Part shown: positions 15,744 to 23,329 of the stretch, piece by piece
Layout of the letters: the number at the start of each line of letters is the position of its first letter
Numbering within the stretch: position 1 is the first letter of the stretch
Assembly (NCBI RefSeq): GCF_013114625.1
Contig: NZ_VTXD01000030.1
Location: 1 to 63,866 of the forward strand
Length of the DNA: 63,866 nt
Origin: Vibrio sp. 99-70-13A1
GTDB lineage: Bacteria; Pseudomonadota; Gammaproteobacteria; Enterobacterales; Vibrionaceae
Reading direction: 5' to 3'
Notes under the pieces: model-generated
Database searches by the model: none
Seen by the model: the letters and a program-made list of their open reading frames with translations, nothing else
Told to the model about the DNA's origin: nothing
Made by a program: the position numbers and the translations under genes

Positions 15744-16940
15744 TTACTTAGCAAGCCACTCATAAACCAAGTCAGGCTTAACTTCCTGAACGGGAACCAC
15801 GATTTCGGCTTCATCAAGCTCAGTTGATTCCCCGATTTTACCTTCTAAAACGCCTTCAATAGAAGACTGAGTCTCAGTCTCAAGAGCATCATTTTCATCA
15901 CCAACCGTCTGCGTGTTAGCTTGTTTTTCAAAACCAGGGGCAACTTCAGGCACATCCGATTGTCGCTCAATGGCGGTCACCTGACGAATTCTCTCCACTT
16001 CTTGTTCAAACTCTTGTTGAGTCGACAATAAATGAATACGGAATGTCACTTCACTATTTTGAATTTTTAAAATATCTAGGCTGGCAACAGAATTTAATCG
16101 CTTAAGTGCATTTTCTAGTTCAAAGAAACTCTTAGCATTACTAATACTAATAAACTGAGCCAAAATAGATTCTGAAGATTCACTTGCTACTGTTACTGCA
16201 CTTTTACTTGCATAATAATGGCTGACTTCATCAATCAACTGTTGAGAAGAGGAAGCAGAACCGCTTAAAGGTGATTTAGGCGAGCTTGTCATCAGTGCAG
16301 GTTGTTGGTCGTATAAAGTCCAACGTAATGAATTACCTTGTGATTTTATCACCAACACAGCATCAGCAGGATAGCGCTGGCTTGCTGTACTGATTGGTGC
16401 AACAAACCCGCCCCATAAATCAGAAGTAGCAATACCAGTGATATCATCAAAATCACCGACAGGCAGAATAATGGGTAAACCACGAGTTTCAGCATTAGCT
16501 TGTAAACTACTCGCTAGCTCTGAACCTGAGTGTTCCCAAACAATATTCTTATCAAAGTTTTGCTCTTCGACTAGCCACACTAAAATGTTCGAGCGAGTAT
16601 CTGGCCAATAAGGTAATTGTGCTTGGGTTAGTAATGAACGAATTTGCGCTGAATTAAATCTCATGCGTAATGTCGTTTGATCGCCCAATTCGCCATAGCT
16701 TAATTGTGATATATATTGAGAGCTTTGGCGCATCGCTTTTTTGATCATGTCATTAGACGCTACGTCTTTTAGACCTGTAGCTCTAACGAGTACTTGCTGC
16801 ATACCAGTATTTCTAGCGACCGTTTCTGGTTGCTTATTTTCACCGTTAATTACGACTTCGGAACTAAAGATATCGACTTGAGTTAATGCGTAACTCGGTA
16901 ATGACAAAAAAACCATCAACAACAATGCTATATAGCGCAT
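15744..16940 (-). CDS. DUF2066 exported protein
   Basis: This 398-residue protein has a signal peptide of about 18 (MRYIALLLMVFLSLPSYA). The mature part has the DUF2066 pattern: ARNTGMQQVLVRATGLKDVAS around residues 42-62 and MRFNSAQIRSLLTQAQLPYWPD near 92-113. The C-terminal third is acidic and low in complexity (EDNALETETQSS-type) and may be disordered. Predicted location is the periplasm. Function unknown. In related bacteria it often lies beside hda, uraA or purM; here uraA is divergent from it and hda is absent. Confidence 0.85.
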   Translation of the reverse strand: MRYIALLLMVFLSLPSYALTQVDIFSSEVVINGENKQPETVARNTGMQQVLVRATGLKDVASNDMIKKAMRQSSQYISQLSYGELGDQTTLRMRFNSAQIRSLLTQAQLPYWPDTRSNILVWLVEEQNFDKNIVWEHSGSELASSLQANAETRGLPIILPVGDFDDITGIATSDLWGGFVAPISTASQRYPADAVLVIKSQGNSLRWTLYDQQPALMTSSPKSPLSGSASSSQQLIDEVSHYYASKSAVTVASESSESILAQFISISNAKSFFELENALKRLNSVASLDILKIQNSEVTFRIHLLSTQQEFEQEVERIRQVTAIERQSDVPEVAPGFEKQANTQTVGDENDALETETQSSIEGVLEGKIGESTELDEAEIVVPVQEVKPDLVYEWLAK

Positions 16941-17138
16941 ACTGATCCTAATATTCTAATCTTGTGGCTTGATGATAAGCAACTATCTAAAAAGGGGCAA
17001 GGATAGACCGTTCAGATAGCTTGATAAAAATTAAATAGAAATAGCCTGAGCAGGTATCACTCATTCAAAAACAGCATGAAATAAAAAATTTCCCTCTTCA
17101 ATCTATCATTTAGGCAAATAAGTTTGATCTACCCGACA

Positions 17139-17154
17139 TAGCAACCGATTGCTA
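17139..17154 (+). promoter_or_regulatory. PurR-like palindrome upstream of uraA
   Basis: TAGCAACCGATTGCTA has 6-bp perfect arms and resembles the PurR core GCAAACGTTTGC at 10 of 12 positions. It lies 70 bp before the uraA start. The match is weaker than the site before purM, so PurR binding is only a possibility. Confidence 0.4.
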
Positions 17155-17223
17155 AATGATAGAATCCTGCGAATTTTATTTATCTTAAATTTTATCTTCT
17201 CACTTAAGTTCAAAGGATATTCC

Positions 17224-18462
17224 ATGAAGAATGCTTTGCAGGGCGCTCAAATGCTGTTTGTTGCATTTGGTGCACTCGTCCTCGTGCCTCTATTAACAGG
17301 CTTGGATCCAAACGTTGCACTGTTTGGTGCCGGTATCGGTACCCTTTTATTCCAACTTATTACACGCCGTTCAGTGCCAATTTTCTTAGCATCTTCTTTT
17401 GCATTCATTGCCCCTATCATGTTTGGTATACAAACGTGGGGCATTGGCGCAACCATGGGTGGTCTCATGGCTGCAGGTGTTGTGTATGTGTTGATGGGTG
17501 CTCTGATCAAAGTAAGAGGTGTTGGCTTTATTCACAAACTGCTACCACCAGTGGTGGTTGGCCCAGTAATCATGGTTATCGGTTTAGGTCTTGCACCTGT
17601 TGCAGTAAATATGGCATTAGGTAAGACTGGTGATGGGGCTGTCCAATTGATTGATGCAGACGCCGCGCTATGGATTTCTTCGATTTCACTACTAGTGACG
17701 ATTGTCATCAGTGTCTTCTCAAAAGGCTTCCTGAAACTGTTGCCTATTTTCTCCGGTATTGTCGCGGGTTACATCACAAGCTTAGTGTATGGCGCGGTAG
17801 ACTTCACACCAGTTGCTGAAGCGTCTTGGTTAGCATTGCCAAACTTCACAACACCTGAGTTCAACATCAACGCCATCTTATTTATGATATTTGTTGCGAT
17901 TGCACCAGCCGTCGAGCACGTTGGTGACATGCTGGCTATCTCTAACGTAACTGGCAAAGATTACCTAAAGAAACCAGGCTTACACCGCACTATCACTGGC
18001 GATGGTGTAGCAACGATTGCAGCTTCTATGCTGGGCGCGCCACCAAACACAACCTACAGTGAAGTAACAGGAGCAGTAATGCTGACCAAAGCATTTAACC
18101 CAGTGATCATGACTTGGGCTGCAGTGACTGCAATCGTTCTTGCGTTAGTAGGTAAGCTCGGCGCTTTACTGCAAACTATCCCAGTTCCTGTAATGGGTGG
18201 CATCATGATTCTACTGTTTGGTTCTATCGCAACAGTAGGCTTGAATACCCTAATTAAAAATAATGTAGACCTTCACAAATCACGTAACTTGGTGATTGTG
18301 GGTATTACTTTAGTTTTTGGGATTGGCGGCATGGCATTTGGCATCGGCGATTTTAGCCTACAAGGTGTAAGCTTATGCGGTATCGTTGCAATCTTACTTA
18401 ATCTAGTGCTTCCAGAAGAGCTAGGTGACAACACTGTGGTAGATAAAGCTCAAATCGATTAA
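17224..18462 (+). CDS. uraA: uracil permease
   Basis: UraA is a uracil:proton symporter of the NCS2 family. The start at 17224 gives 412 residues with an AAGGA ribosome site; the upstream in-frame start at 17149 adds 25 residues foreign to the family. The sequence is strongly hydrophobic with about 12-14 helices, and LPPVVVGPVIMVIGLGLAPVA and APAVEHVGDMLAISNVTG are the substrate-binding NCS2 signatures (Glu in AVEHVGD). upp lies next, convergent, so import and conversion of uracil to UMP are side by side. Confidence 0.95.
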   Translation: MKNALQGAQMLFVAFGALVLVPLLTGLDPNVALFGAGIGTLLFQLITRRSVPIFLASSFAFIAPIMFGIQTWGIGATMGGLMAAGVVYVLMGALIKVRGVGFIHKLLPPVVVGPVIMVIGLGLAPVAVNMALGKTGDGAVQLIDADAALWISSISLLVTIVISVFSKGFLKLLPIFSGIVAGYITSLVYGAVDFTPVAEASWLALPNFTTPEFNINAILFMIFVAIAPAVEHVGDMLAISNVTGKDYLKKPGLHRTITGDGVATIAASMLGAPPNTTYSEVTGAVMLTKAFNPVIMTWAAVTAIVLALVGKLGALLQTIPVPVMGGIMILLFGSIATVGLNTLIKNNVDLHKSRNLVIVGITLVFGIGGMAFGIGDFSLQGVSLCGIVAILLNLVLPEELGDNTVVDKAQID

Positions 18463-18512
18463 TTAGTCGTTAAGTAAGGCTACCTACAAAAAATCACAAA
18501 CTAACAAAATCA

Positions 18513-18546
18513 AAAAAGGGAGAGCATCAAATGCTCTCCCTTTTTA
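18513..18546 (+). terminator. bidirectional terminator between uraA and upp
   Basis: AAAAAGGGAGAGCAT and ATGCTCTCCCTTTTT form a 15-bp stem with a 3-nt loop. The plus-strand U-tract is clear, and the A-run on the left provides one for the minus strand. Confidence 0.9.
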
Positions 18547-18616
18547 TTAATGTGGTTAATTAAGCCAATTCAGCGAGTAAAAATAACTATTCAGATTAAC
18601 TTAAACAAAAACCGAA

Positions 18617-19243
18617 TTACTTAGTACCGAAGATCTTATCACCAGCATCACCAAGACCAGGGACAATATAACCCTTGTCGTTTAGCTTCTCATCGATTGC
18701 AGCAGTGTAAAGCTCTACATCTGGGTGTGCTTTTTCTAGAGCAGCGATGCCTTCAGGAGCAGCAACAAGTACAAGTACTTTAAATACTTTACAGCCTTGC
18801 TCTTTTAGAAGGTCAAGAGTTGCAATCATAGAACCGCCAGTTGCTAACATTGGATCAACAACTAGAGCAATACGCTCATCAATGTTAGATGCTAGCTTGT
18901 TGAAGTATGGTACAGGCTCTAGTGTTTCTTCGTCACGGTAGATACCAACCACACTGATACGAGCACTTGGCATGTGCTCAAGTACACCATCCATCATGCC
19001 TAGACCAGCACGAAGAATTGGTACTACTGTTACTTTTTTACCTTTGATTTGGTCAACTTCTACTGGGCCGTTCCAACCATTAATGGTTACTCGCTCAGTC
19101 TCGAAATCAGATGTCGCTTCATACGTTAGAAGGCTACCCACTTCTGTTGCTAGCTCACGAAAACGCTTAGTGCTAATGTCACCTTCACGCATCAGGCCAA
19201 TTTTATGTTTTACTAGCGGGTGTTTCACTTCAACAACTTTCAT
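18617..19243 (-). CDS. upp: uracil phosphoribosyltransferase
   Basis: Upp makes UMP from uracil and PRPP. The ATG at 19243 yields 208 residues and the family start MKVVEVKHPLVKHKIG, with a GGAG ribosome site. A TTG five codons earlier is in frame but would begin inside that site. The PRPP-binding motif is VVDPMLATGGSM (about 128-139) and the uracil site is PGLGDAGDK near the C terminus. It is divergent from purM, and the PurR operator lies in the shared gap, so control of both genes is plausible. Confidence 0.97.
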   Translation of the reverse strand: MKVVEVKHPLVKHKIGLMREGDISTKRFRELATEVGSLLTYEATSDFETERVTINGWNGPVEVDQIKGKKVTVVPILRAGLGMMDGVLEHMPSARISVVGIYRDEETLEPVPYFNKLASNIDERIALVVDPMLATGGSMIATLDLLKEQGCKVFKVLVLVAAPEGIAALEKAHPDVELYTAAIDEKLNDKGYIVPGLGDAGDKIFGTK

Positions 19244-19331
19244 TTCCAACTCCGGCAATATTTAAACAAACCTGTAGATTGTACACGAACTTTGTGGTTA
19301 TTTCAGAATCTTTATTCTAATAAAAAAAACC

Positions 19332-19347
19332 GCGCAAACGTTTGCTC
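19332..19347 (+). promoter_or_regulatory. PurR operator between upp and purM
   Basis: GCGCAAACGTTTGCTC matches the PurR consensus ACGCAAACGTTTGCGT at 13 of 16 positions, with a perfect central CGCAAACGTTTGC. It overlaps the -35 element of the purM promoter, the expected layout for purine repression. Confidence 0.88.
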
Positions 19348-19371
19348 TTCGTAATCAAGCCCTGTTAGAAT
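19342..19371 (+). promoter_or_regulatory. sigma-70 promoter of purM
   Basis: The -35 TTGCTC (19342-19347) and -10 TAGAAT (19366-19371) are separated by 18 bp. A GC-rich AGCGCC follows the -10. The PurR operator covers the -35. Confidence 0.65.
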
Positions 19372-19412
19372 AGCGCCGTTTTCACATCCAACTTAAGTTC
19401 GAGGACTATCCC

Positions 19413-20453
19413 GTGAGTGGTAATACTTCTTCTCTAAGCTACAAAGACGCTGGTGTTGATATCGATGCAGGTAACGCACTAGTAGACCGTATTAAAGGTG
19501 CTGTTAAACGCACTCGTCGCCCTGAAGTAATGGGTGGTATTGGTGGCTTTGGTGCCCTATGTGAACTTCCAACTAAATATAAAGAGCCAGTACTCGTTTC
19601 TGGTACTGACGGCGTTGGTACTAAACTTCGCCTTGCTCTGGATCTGAAAAAGCACGACACAATTGGTATTGACCTTGTGGCTATGTGTGTGAACGACTTA
19701 ATCGTTCAAGGTGGTGAACCTCTTTTCTTCCTAGATTACTACGCGACTGGCAAACTAGATGTTGATACTGCAGCTGATGTAGTTTCAGGTATTGCTGAAG
19801 GTTGTGTTCAAGCAGGCTGTGCACTTATCGGCGGTGAAACTGCTGAAATGCCAGGTATGTATGAAGGCGACGACTATGACGTAGCTGGTTTCTGTGTTGG
19901 TGTTGTTGAAAAAGCAAACATCATTGATGGAACAAAAGTAGCGGCTGGCGATGCTCTTATTGCTGTTGGTTCAAGCGGTCCTCACTCAAACGGTTACTCT
20001 CTAATTCGTAAAGTGCTAGAAGTTTCTGGCGCTGACAAGAGTGAAGAACTAGAAGGTCGCACAATTGGCGAGCACCTATTAGAACCGACTAAAATTTACA
20101 TCAAATCAGCACTTAAAATGATTGCAGAACATGACATTCATGCTATCTCGCACATTACTGGTGGTGGTTTCTGGGAAAATATCCCTCGCGTACTTCCTGA
20201 AGGTACGAAAGCCGTGATTGATGGTAAGAGCTGGGAATGGCCTTCTATCTTTAACTGGCTACAAGAGAAAGGTAACGTGGAAACATTCGAAATGTACCGC
20301 ACTTTCAACTGTGGTGTAGGTCTTGTGGTTGCTCTACCGAAAGATCAAGCAGATGCTGCTGTCGAATTACTGAAAGCTGAAGGCGAAAACGCTTGGGTTA
20401 TCGGTGAGATTGCCAATGCTGAAGCTGGTGAAGAACAAGTAGAAATCAACTAA
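19413..20453 (+). CDS. purM: phosphoribosylformylglycinamidine cyclo-ligase (AIR synthetase)
   Basis: PurM converts FGAM to AIR with ATP, the fifth step of purine synthesis. It has 346 residues, the E. coli length being 345. The start codon is GTG with GAGGA upstream. The ATP-grasp-like motifs GTDGVGTKLRLA (about 67-78) and IGGETAEMPGMY (about 140-151) are clear, and SHITGGGFWENIPRVLP is near the C terminus. PurR control is likely from the overlapping operator. purN follows after 174 bp that include a hairpin. Confidence 0.98.
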   Translation: MSGNTSSLSYKDAGVDIDAGNALVDRIKGAVKRTRRPEVMGGIGGFGALCELPTKYKEPVLVSGTDGVGTKLRLALDLKKHDTIGIDLVAMCVNDLIVQGGEPLFFLDYYATGKLDVDTAADVVSGIAEGCVQAGCALIGGETAEMPGMYEGDDYDVAGFCVGVVEKANIIDGTKVAAGDALIAVGSSGPHSNGYSLIRKVLEVSGADKSEELEGRTIGEHLLEPTKIYIKSALKMIAEHDIHAISHITGGGFWENIPRVLPEGTKAVIDGKSWEWPSIFNWLQEKGNVETFEMYRTFNCGVGLVVALPKDQADAAVELLKAEGENAWVIGEIANAEAGEEQVEIN

Positions 20454-20504
20454 TAGCCTATTATCTGTTTTGGCTTTATCCAAAACATTATTAGTGAATT
20501 TCAC

Positions 20505-20530
20505 GAATGAGGACCTTATGGTCCTCATTC
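20505..20530 (+). terminator. hairpin between purM and purN (possible attenuator)
   Basis: GAATGAGGACC and GGTCCTCATTC form an 11-bp perfect stem with loop TTAT. The following bases (TGCTATTT) are only a weak U-tract, so termination may be partial. It could lower purN relative to purM. Confidence 0.55.
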
Positions 20531-20627
20531 TGCTATTTAGCCCCCAGAAAACCTTAAAATGTATAGGTACATTACATAAAGCTTATTCACTATGAATGTA
20601 CTTTGAACAAACGAGTTAGACTACCGC

Positions 20628-21266
20628 ATGAAAAATATTGTTGTTTTAATTTCAGGAAACGGAAGTAACCTTCAAGCCATTCTCGATGCTTGCGAGAACA
20701 ATATCATCGACGCTTCTGTAAAAGCGGTCTTTTCAAATAAAGAGGACGCTTTTGGTTTAGAGCGCGCAAGATCAGCTAATGTTCCTGCTCGCAGTCTAAG
20801 CCCTAAAGCTTACGAATCTCGTGAATTGTTTGATATTGAGCTAATGAAGCAAATCGATGAATACCAGCCAGATTTAATTGTTCTTGCTGGCTATATGCGA
20901 ATCTTAAGCCCTGAGTTTGTTCGTCATTACTTAGGTAAAATGATCAATATTCACCCATCACTACTTCCTAAGTACCCAGGCCTGCATACCCACCAGCGCG
21001 CTATTGATGCAAAAGATGCAGAGCATGGTACCAGTGTACACTTTGTGACCGAAGAACTAGATGGCGGTCCGGTTATCTTACAAGCCAAAGTACCTATTTT
21101 CTCCGATGATGATGCTGATGCATTAGCCAATCGAGTATTGACCCAAGAGCATAATATCTACCCTCTCGTAAGCAAGTGGTTTGTAGAAGGTCGATTAGAG
21201 ATGAATAACGGAAAAGCACTGTTAGATGGTGAATATTTAGGGGAACACGGCTACGCTGAAGAGTAA
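20628..21266 (+). CDS. purN: phosphoribosylglycinamide formyltransferase 1
   Basis: PurN transfers a formyl group from 10-formyl-THF to GAR in purine synthesis. The 212 residues have the phosphate loop ISGNGSNLQA at 8-17 and the catalytic set Asn107 and His109 (INIHPSLLP) with Asp145 (EELDGGP). It lies downstream of purM in the same direction, as in E. coli. A strong terminator follows 20 bp after the stop. Confidence 0.97.
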   Translation: MKNIVVLISGNGSNLQAILDACENNIIDASVKAVFSNKEDAFGLERARSANVPARSLSPKAYESRELFDIELMKQIDEYQPDLIVLAGYMRILSPEFVRHYLGKMINIHPSLLPKYPGLHTHQRAIDAKDAEHGTSVHFVTEELDGGPVILQAKVPIFSDDDADALANRVLTQEHNIYPLVSKWFVEGRLEMNNGKALLDGEYLGEHGYAEE

Positions 21267-21286
21267 CAATCAGTGAACCCAAAAAT

Positions 21287-21327
21287 AAAAAGCCGCTTAA
21301 ACTAAAACTTAGTTTAAGCGGCTTTTT
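21287..21327 (+). terminator. terminator of purN, probably bidirectional
   Basis: AGCCGCTTAAACTA and TAGTTTAAGCGGCT form a long perfect stem around AAACT, with A-runs before and TTTTTAAT after. It separates purN from the convergent yafJ-like gene. Confidence 0.9.
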
Positions 21328-21355
21328 AATGCAGGCTATAAAATCACACTCACTC

Positions 21356-21425
21356 GTTAACTGTCTGCAGTTAGTTATCCGTGGTTAACTATCAGGGGTT
21401 AGCTATTATCAGCTAGCCAAATATC
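21356..21425. repeat. degenerate tandem 14-mer, about 5 copies
   Basis: Units of 14 nt begin with GTTARCT: GTTAACTGTCTGCA, GTTAGTTATCCGTG, GTTAACTATCAGGG, GTTAGCTATTATCA, then GCTAGCC. The tract lies about 20 nt downstream of the yafJ-like stop on the minus strand. Its 14-nt period is twice that of the heptamer tracts elsewhere in the window. Confidence 0.65.
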
Positions 21426-21445
21426 AGACACGCACCAGTAACTCG

Positions 21446-22300
21446 TTAGCAATCACTGGTTAAAGGTGCAGTAGGAGCCTGACTCAGTACCTTCTTCGGA
21501 GCATAAGCTACATCGGAAAGCTGTTCATGATTACTATCAACCATTTCACCAAAGTGGAACAATGTGAACTCTCCTGGTTTCATACGACACCATTCCTCGT
21601 TATCTGTTAAAGGCTGGGTCGCCACAACAGACACCACATCATTCGGTGTCGTTTCTTCTTGGAAGTTAATCTCAACATCTTCGTCGATTAAACTCGCCTT
21701 CCCAAAAGGGGCGCGTCGTGTGATCCAATACAAATGGTTAGTGCAATAAGTCATGACATACTCGCCATCACTCAGCAGCATATTAAATACGCCTTTTTCT
21801 CTGAGGGTATCGCAACAATGTGCGACAAAGCGGAACATGCTTTCTTGATCTTGTGGTGGTTCAGGGTAGCGATCTTCTAATTGCTTCAGTAACCAACAAA
21901 AAGAAAGTTCACTGTCTGTTTGGCCAACAGGACGAAAACGCCCACTATTCAGATCATCATAATCAGTAAGCTGACCATTGTGAGCAAATGTCCAATACCT
22001 TCCCCATAGCTCTCGAGTAAATGGATGAGTGTTTTCTAAGTTCACTCCACCTCGGTTTGCTTGACGAATATGGCTGACAACAGCACAACTCTTAATTGGA
22101 TAGTTTTGAACAAGTTCAGCAATTTTAGATTCACAGCTAGGATTAGGATCTTTAAACGTCCTAAAGCCTTTTCCTTCATAAAAAGTAATACCCCATCCAT
22201 CTCTATGCGGACCTGTATTTCCCCCACGTTGAATGAGCCCTGTAAAACTAAAACATATATCAGTTGGCACATTGGCGCTCATACCGAGCAATTCACACAT
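21446..22300 (-). CDS. yafJ: class II glutamine amidotransferase (YafJ-like)
   Basis: This 284-residue protein begins MCELLGMSANVPTD, so Cys2 is the Ntn nucleophile after Met removal. HRDGWGITFY (about 33-42) and the SHIRQANRGG / NTHPFTRELWG stretch (about 76-97) are the glutaminase-domain signatures, and AHNGQLTDY follows. It has only the glutaminase domain, so a partner synthase or an autonomous amidohydrolase role is implied; the acceptor is unknown. E. coli YafJ is somewhat shorter. It lies just upstream of gmhA in map order and is transcribed in the same direction. Confidence 0.88.
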   Translation of the reverse strand: MCELLGMSANVPTDICFSFTGLIQRGGNTGPHRDGWGITFYEGKGFRTFKDPNPSCESKIAELVQNYPIKSCAVVSHIRQANRGGVNLENTHPFTRELWGRYWTFAHNGQLTDYDDLNSGRFRPVGQTDSELSFCWLLKQLEDRYPEPPQDQESMFRFVAHCCDTLREKGVFNMLLSDGEYVMTYCTNHLYWITRRAPFGKASLIDEDVEINFQEETTPNDVVSVVATQPLTDNEEWCRMKPGEFTLFHFGEMVDSNHEQLSDVAYAPKKVLSQAPTAPLTSDC

Positions 22301-22330
22301 GGTCTAACCTACTCCCTTGTTATCACCATC

Positions 22331-22352
22331 ATTGGAGCAAAGTATGCTCCAA
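22331..22352 (-). terminator. hairpin after gmhA (weak terminator)
   Basis: ATTGGAGCA and TGCTCCAAT form a 9-bp stem with a 4-nt loop on the minus strand between gmhA and the yafJ-like gene. No clear U-tract follows, so read-through into the yafJ-like gene is likely. Confidence 0.45.
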
Positions 22353-22407
22353 TTTATATCTGTTTAATTCACTATAAATTCTGTTTAACTAGCTTTAGAT
22401 ATAGCGA

Positions 22408-22983
22408 TTATTCCATTTCTTTTTCAACAAGCTGAATAACAATATGGATAATTTTAATATGTACTTCTTGAATACGGTCTGCGTAGCCAAAATGTGGTAC
22501 ACGGATTTCAATATCCGCACAACCTGCCATTTTACCGCCATCTTTACCAGTTAAAGCAATGGTCTTCATACCCTTTGCTTGCGCCGCCTCAATCGCTTTT
22601 AAAATGTTGCTAGAGTTACCTGAAGTCGACAAACCAAACAACACGTCGCCTTTACGACCAACCGCTTCTACATAACGAGAAAATACGTGATCGTAGCCAA
22701 AGTCATTACTCACGCAAGAAAGGTGGCTTGGATCTGAAATTGCGATACCAGCATAACCTGGGCGATTCTCACGGTATCGACCTGTTAGCTCTTCAGCAAA
22801 GTGCATAGCATCACAATGCGAGCCACCATTACCACAAGAAAGAACTTTGCCATCTTGCTTAAAAGAATCTGCGATCATTTTAGCTGCGGCTTCTATCTGA
22901 GCAATATTATGATCATCACTTAAAAATTTATTTAGAACGTCAGCAGCTTCGTTCAATTCACTTTTGATTAGGTCTTGGTACAT
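22408..22983 (-). CDS. gmhA: sedoheptulose-7-phosphate isomerase
   Basis: GmhA (LpcA) makes D-glycero-D-manno-heptose 7-phosphate, the first step toward LPS inner-core heptose. The 191 residues are close to the E. coli length (192). SCGNGGSHCDAMHFAEELTGRYR (about 50-72, given in part) contains the SIS-domain sugar-phosphate site. LFGLSTSGNSSNI (about 114-126) is the second phosphate loop. EVHIKIIHI near the C terminus supplies the catalytic His region. fadE is divergent; the yafJ-gmhA-fadE order is as in E. coli. Confidence 0.97.
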   Translation of the reverse strand: MYQDLIKSELNEAADVLNKFLSDDHNIAQIEAAAKMIADSFKQDGKVLSCGNGGSHCDAMHFAEELTGRYRENRPGYAGIAISDPSHLSCVSNDFGYDHVFSRYVEAVGRKGDVLFGLSTSGNSSNILKAIEAAQAKGMKTIALTGKDGGKMAGCADIEIRVPHFGYADRIQEVHIKIIHIVIQLVEKEME

Positions 22984-23329
22984 AAGGCTTATCTCTTATA
23001 TTAGTTCACGCAGCGTATCGCTCGTAAAGTGAGAACTGAAGGTTATTCCTTCTATTATCTGAGTTTACCCAGAAACATTTCATAGTGTCGACACTTTAGC
23101 TAAAAGATTGCCACGATAATTTCCTTCCTAGGTCAAAACTGGGCACTTCTTCACCGCCCACCTCTCATAATTAGAACTTTAACTCTACTTAGATCACTTT
23201 TTATGCAGTTAGGGATTTTACAAATATTCAACAATTAAATTACACTTAACTGGTTCGACCTCTTTAGAGCTTATACAACAAGCTTTAGTAGCTACATAAC
23301 AAGAATAATGTCTGAAAAGGAAATCAACA
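22984..23329. other. divergent intergenic region gmhA / fadE (346 bp)
   Basis: The gap holds the promoters of gmhA and fadE. A 12-bp perfect palindrome AGTGTCGACACT is at 23084-23095 and a FadR site at 23248-23264. No ORF with a ribosome site is seen. Confidence 0.5.
23248..23264 (+). promoter_or_regulatory. FadR operator upstream of fadE
   Basis: AACTGGTTCGACCTCTT matches the FadR core TGGT-N2-GACC exactly, with flanks like known sites. It ends 65 bp before the fadE ATG. FadR bound here would repress fadE until long-chain acyl-CoA releases it. Confidence 0.75.

Noticed and set aside
16941..17223. tRNA or other RNA gene in the DUF2066-uraA gap
   Set aside because: No cloverleaf or conserved tRNA boxes were seen here or in the other gaps of the window.
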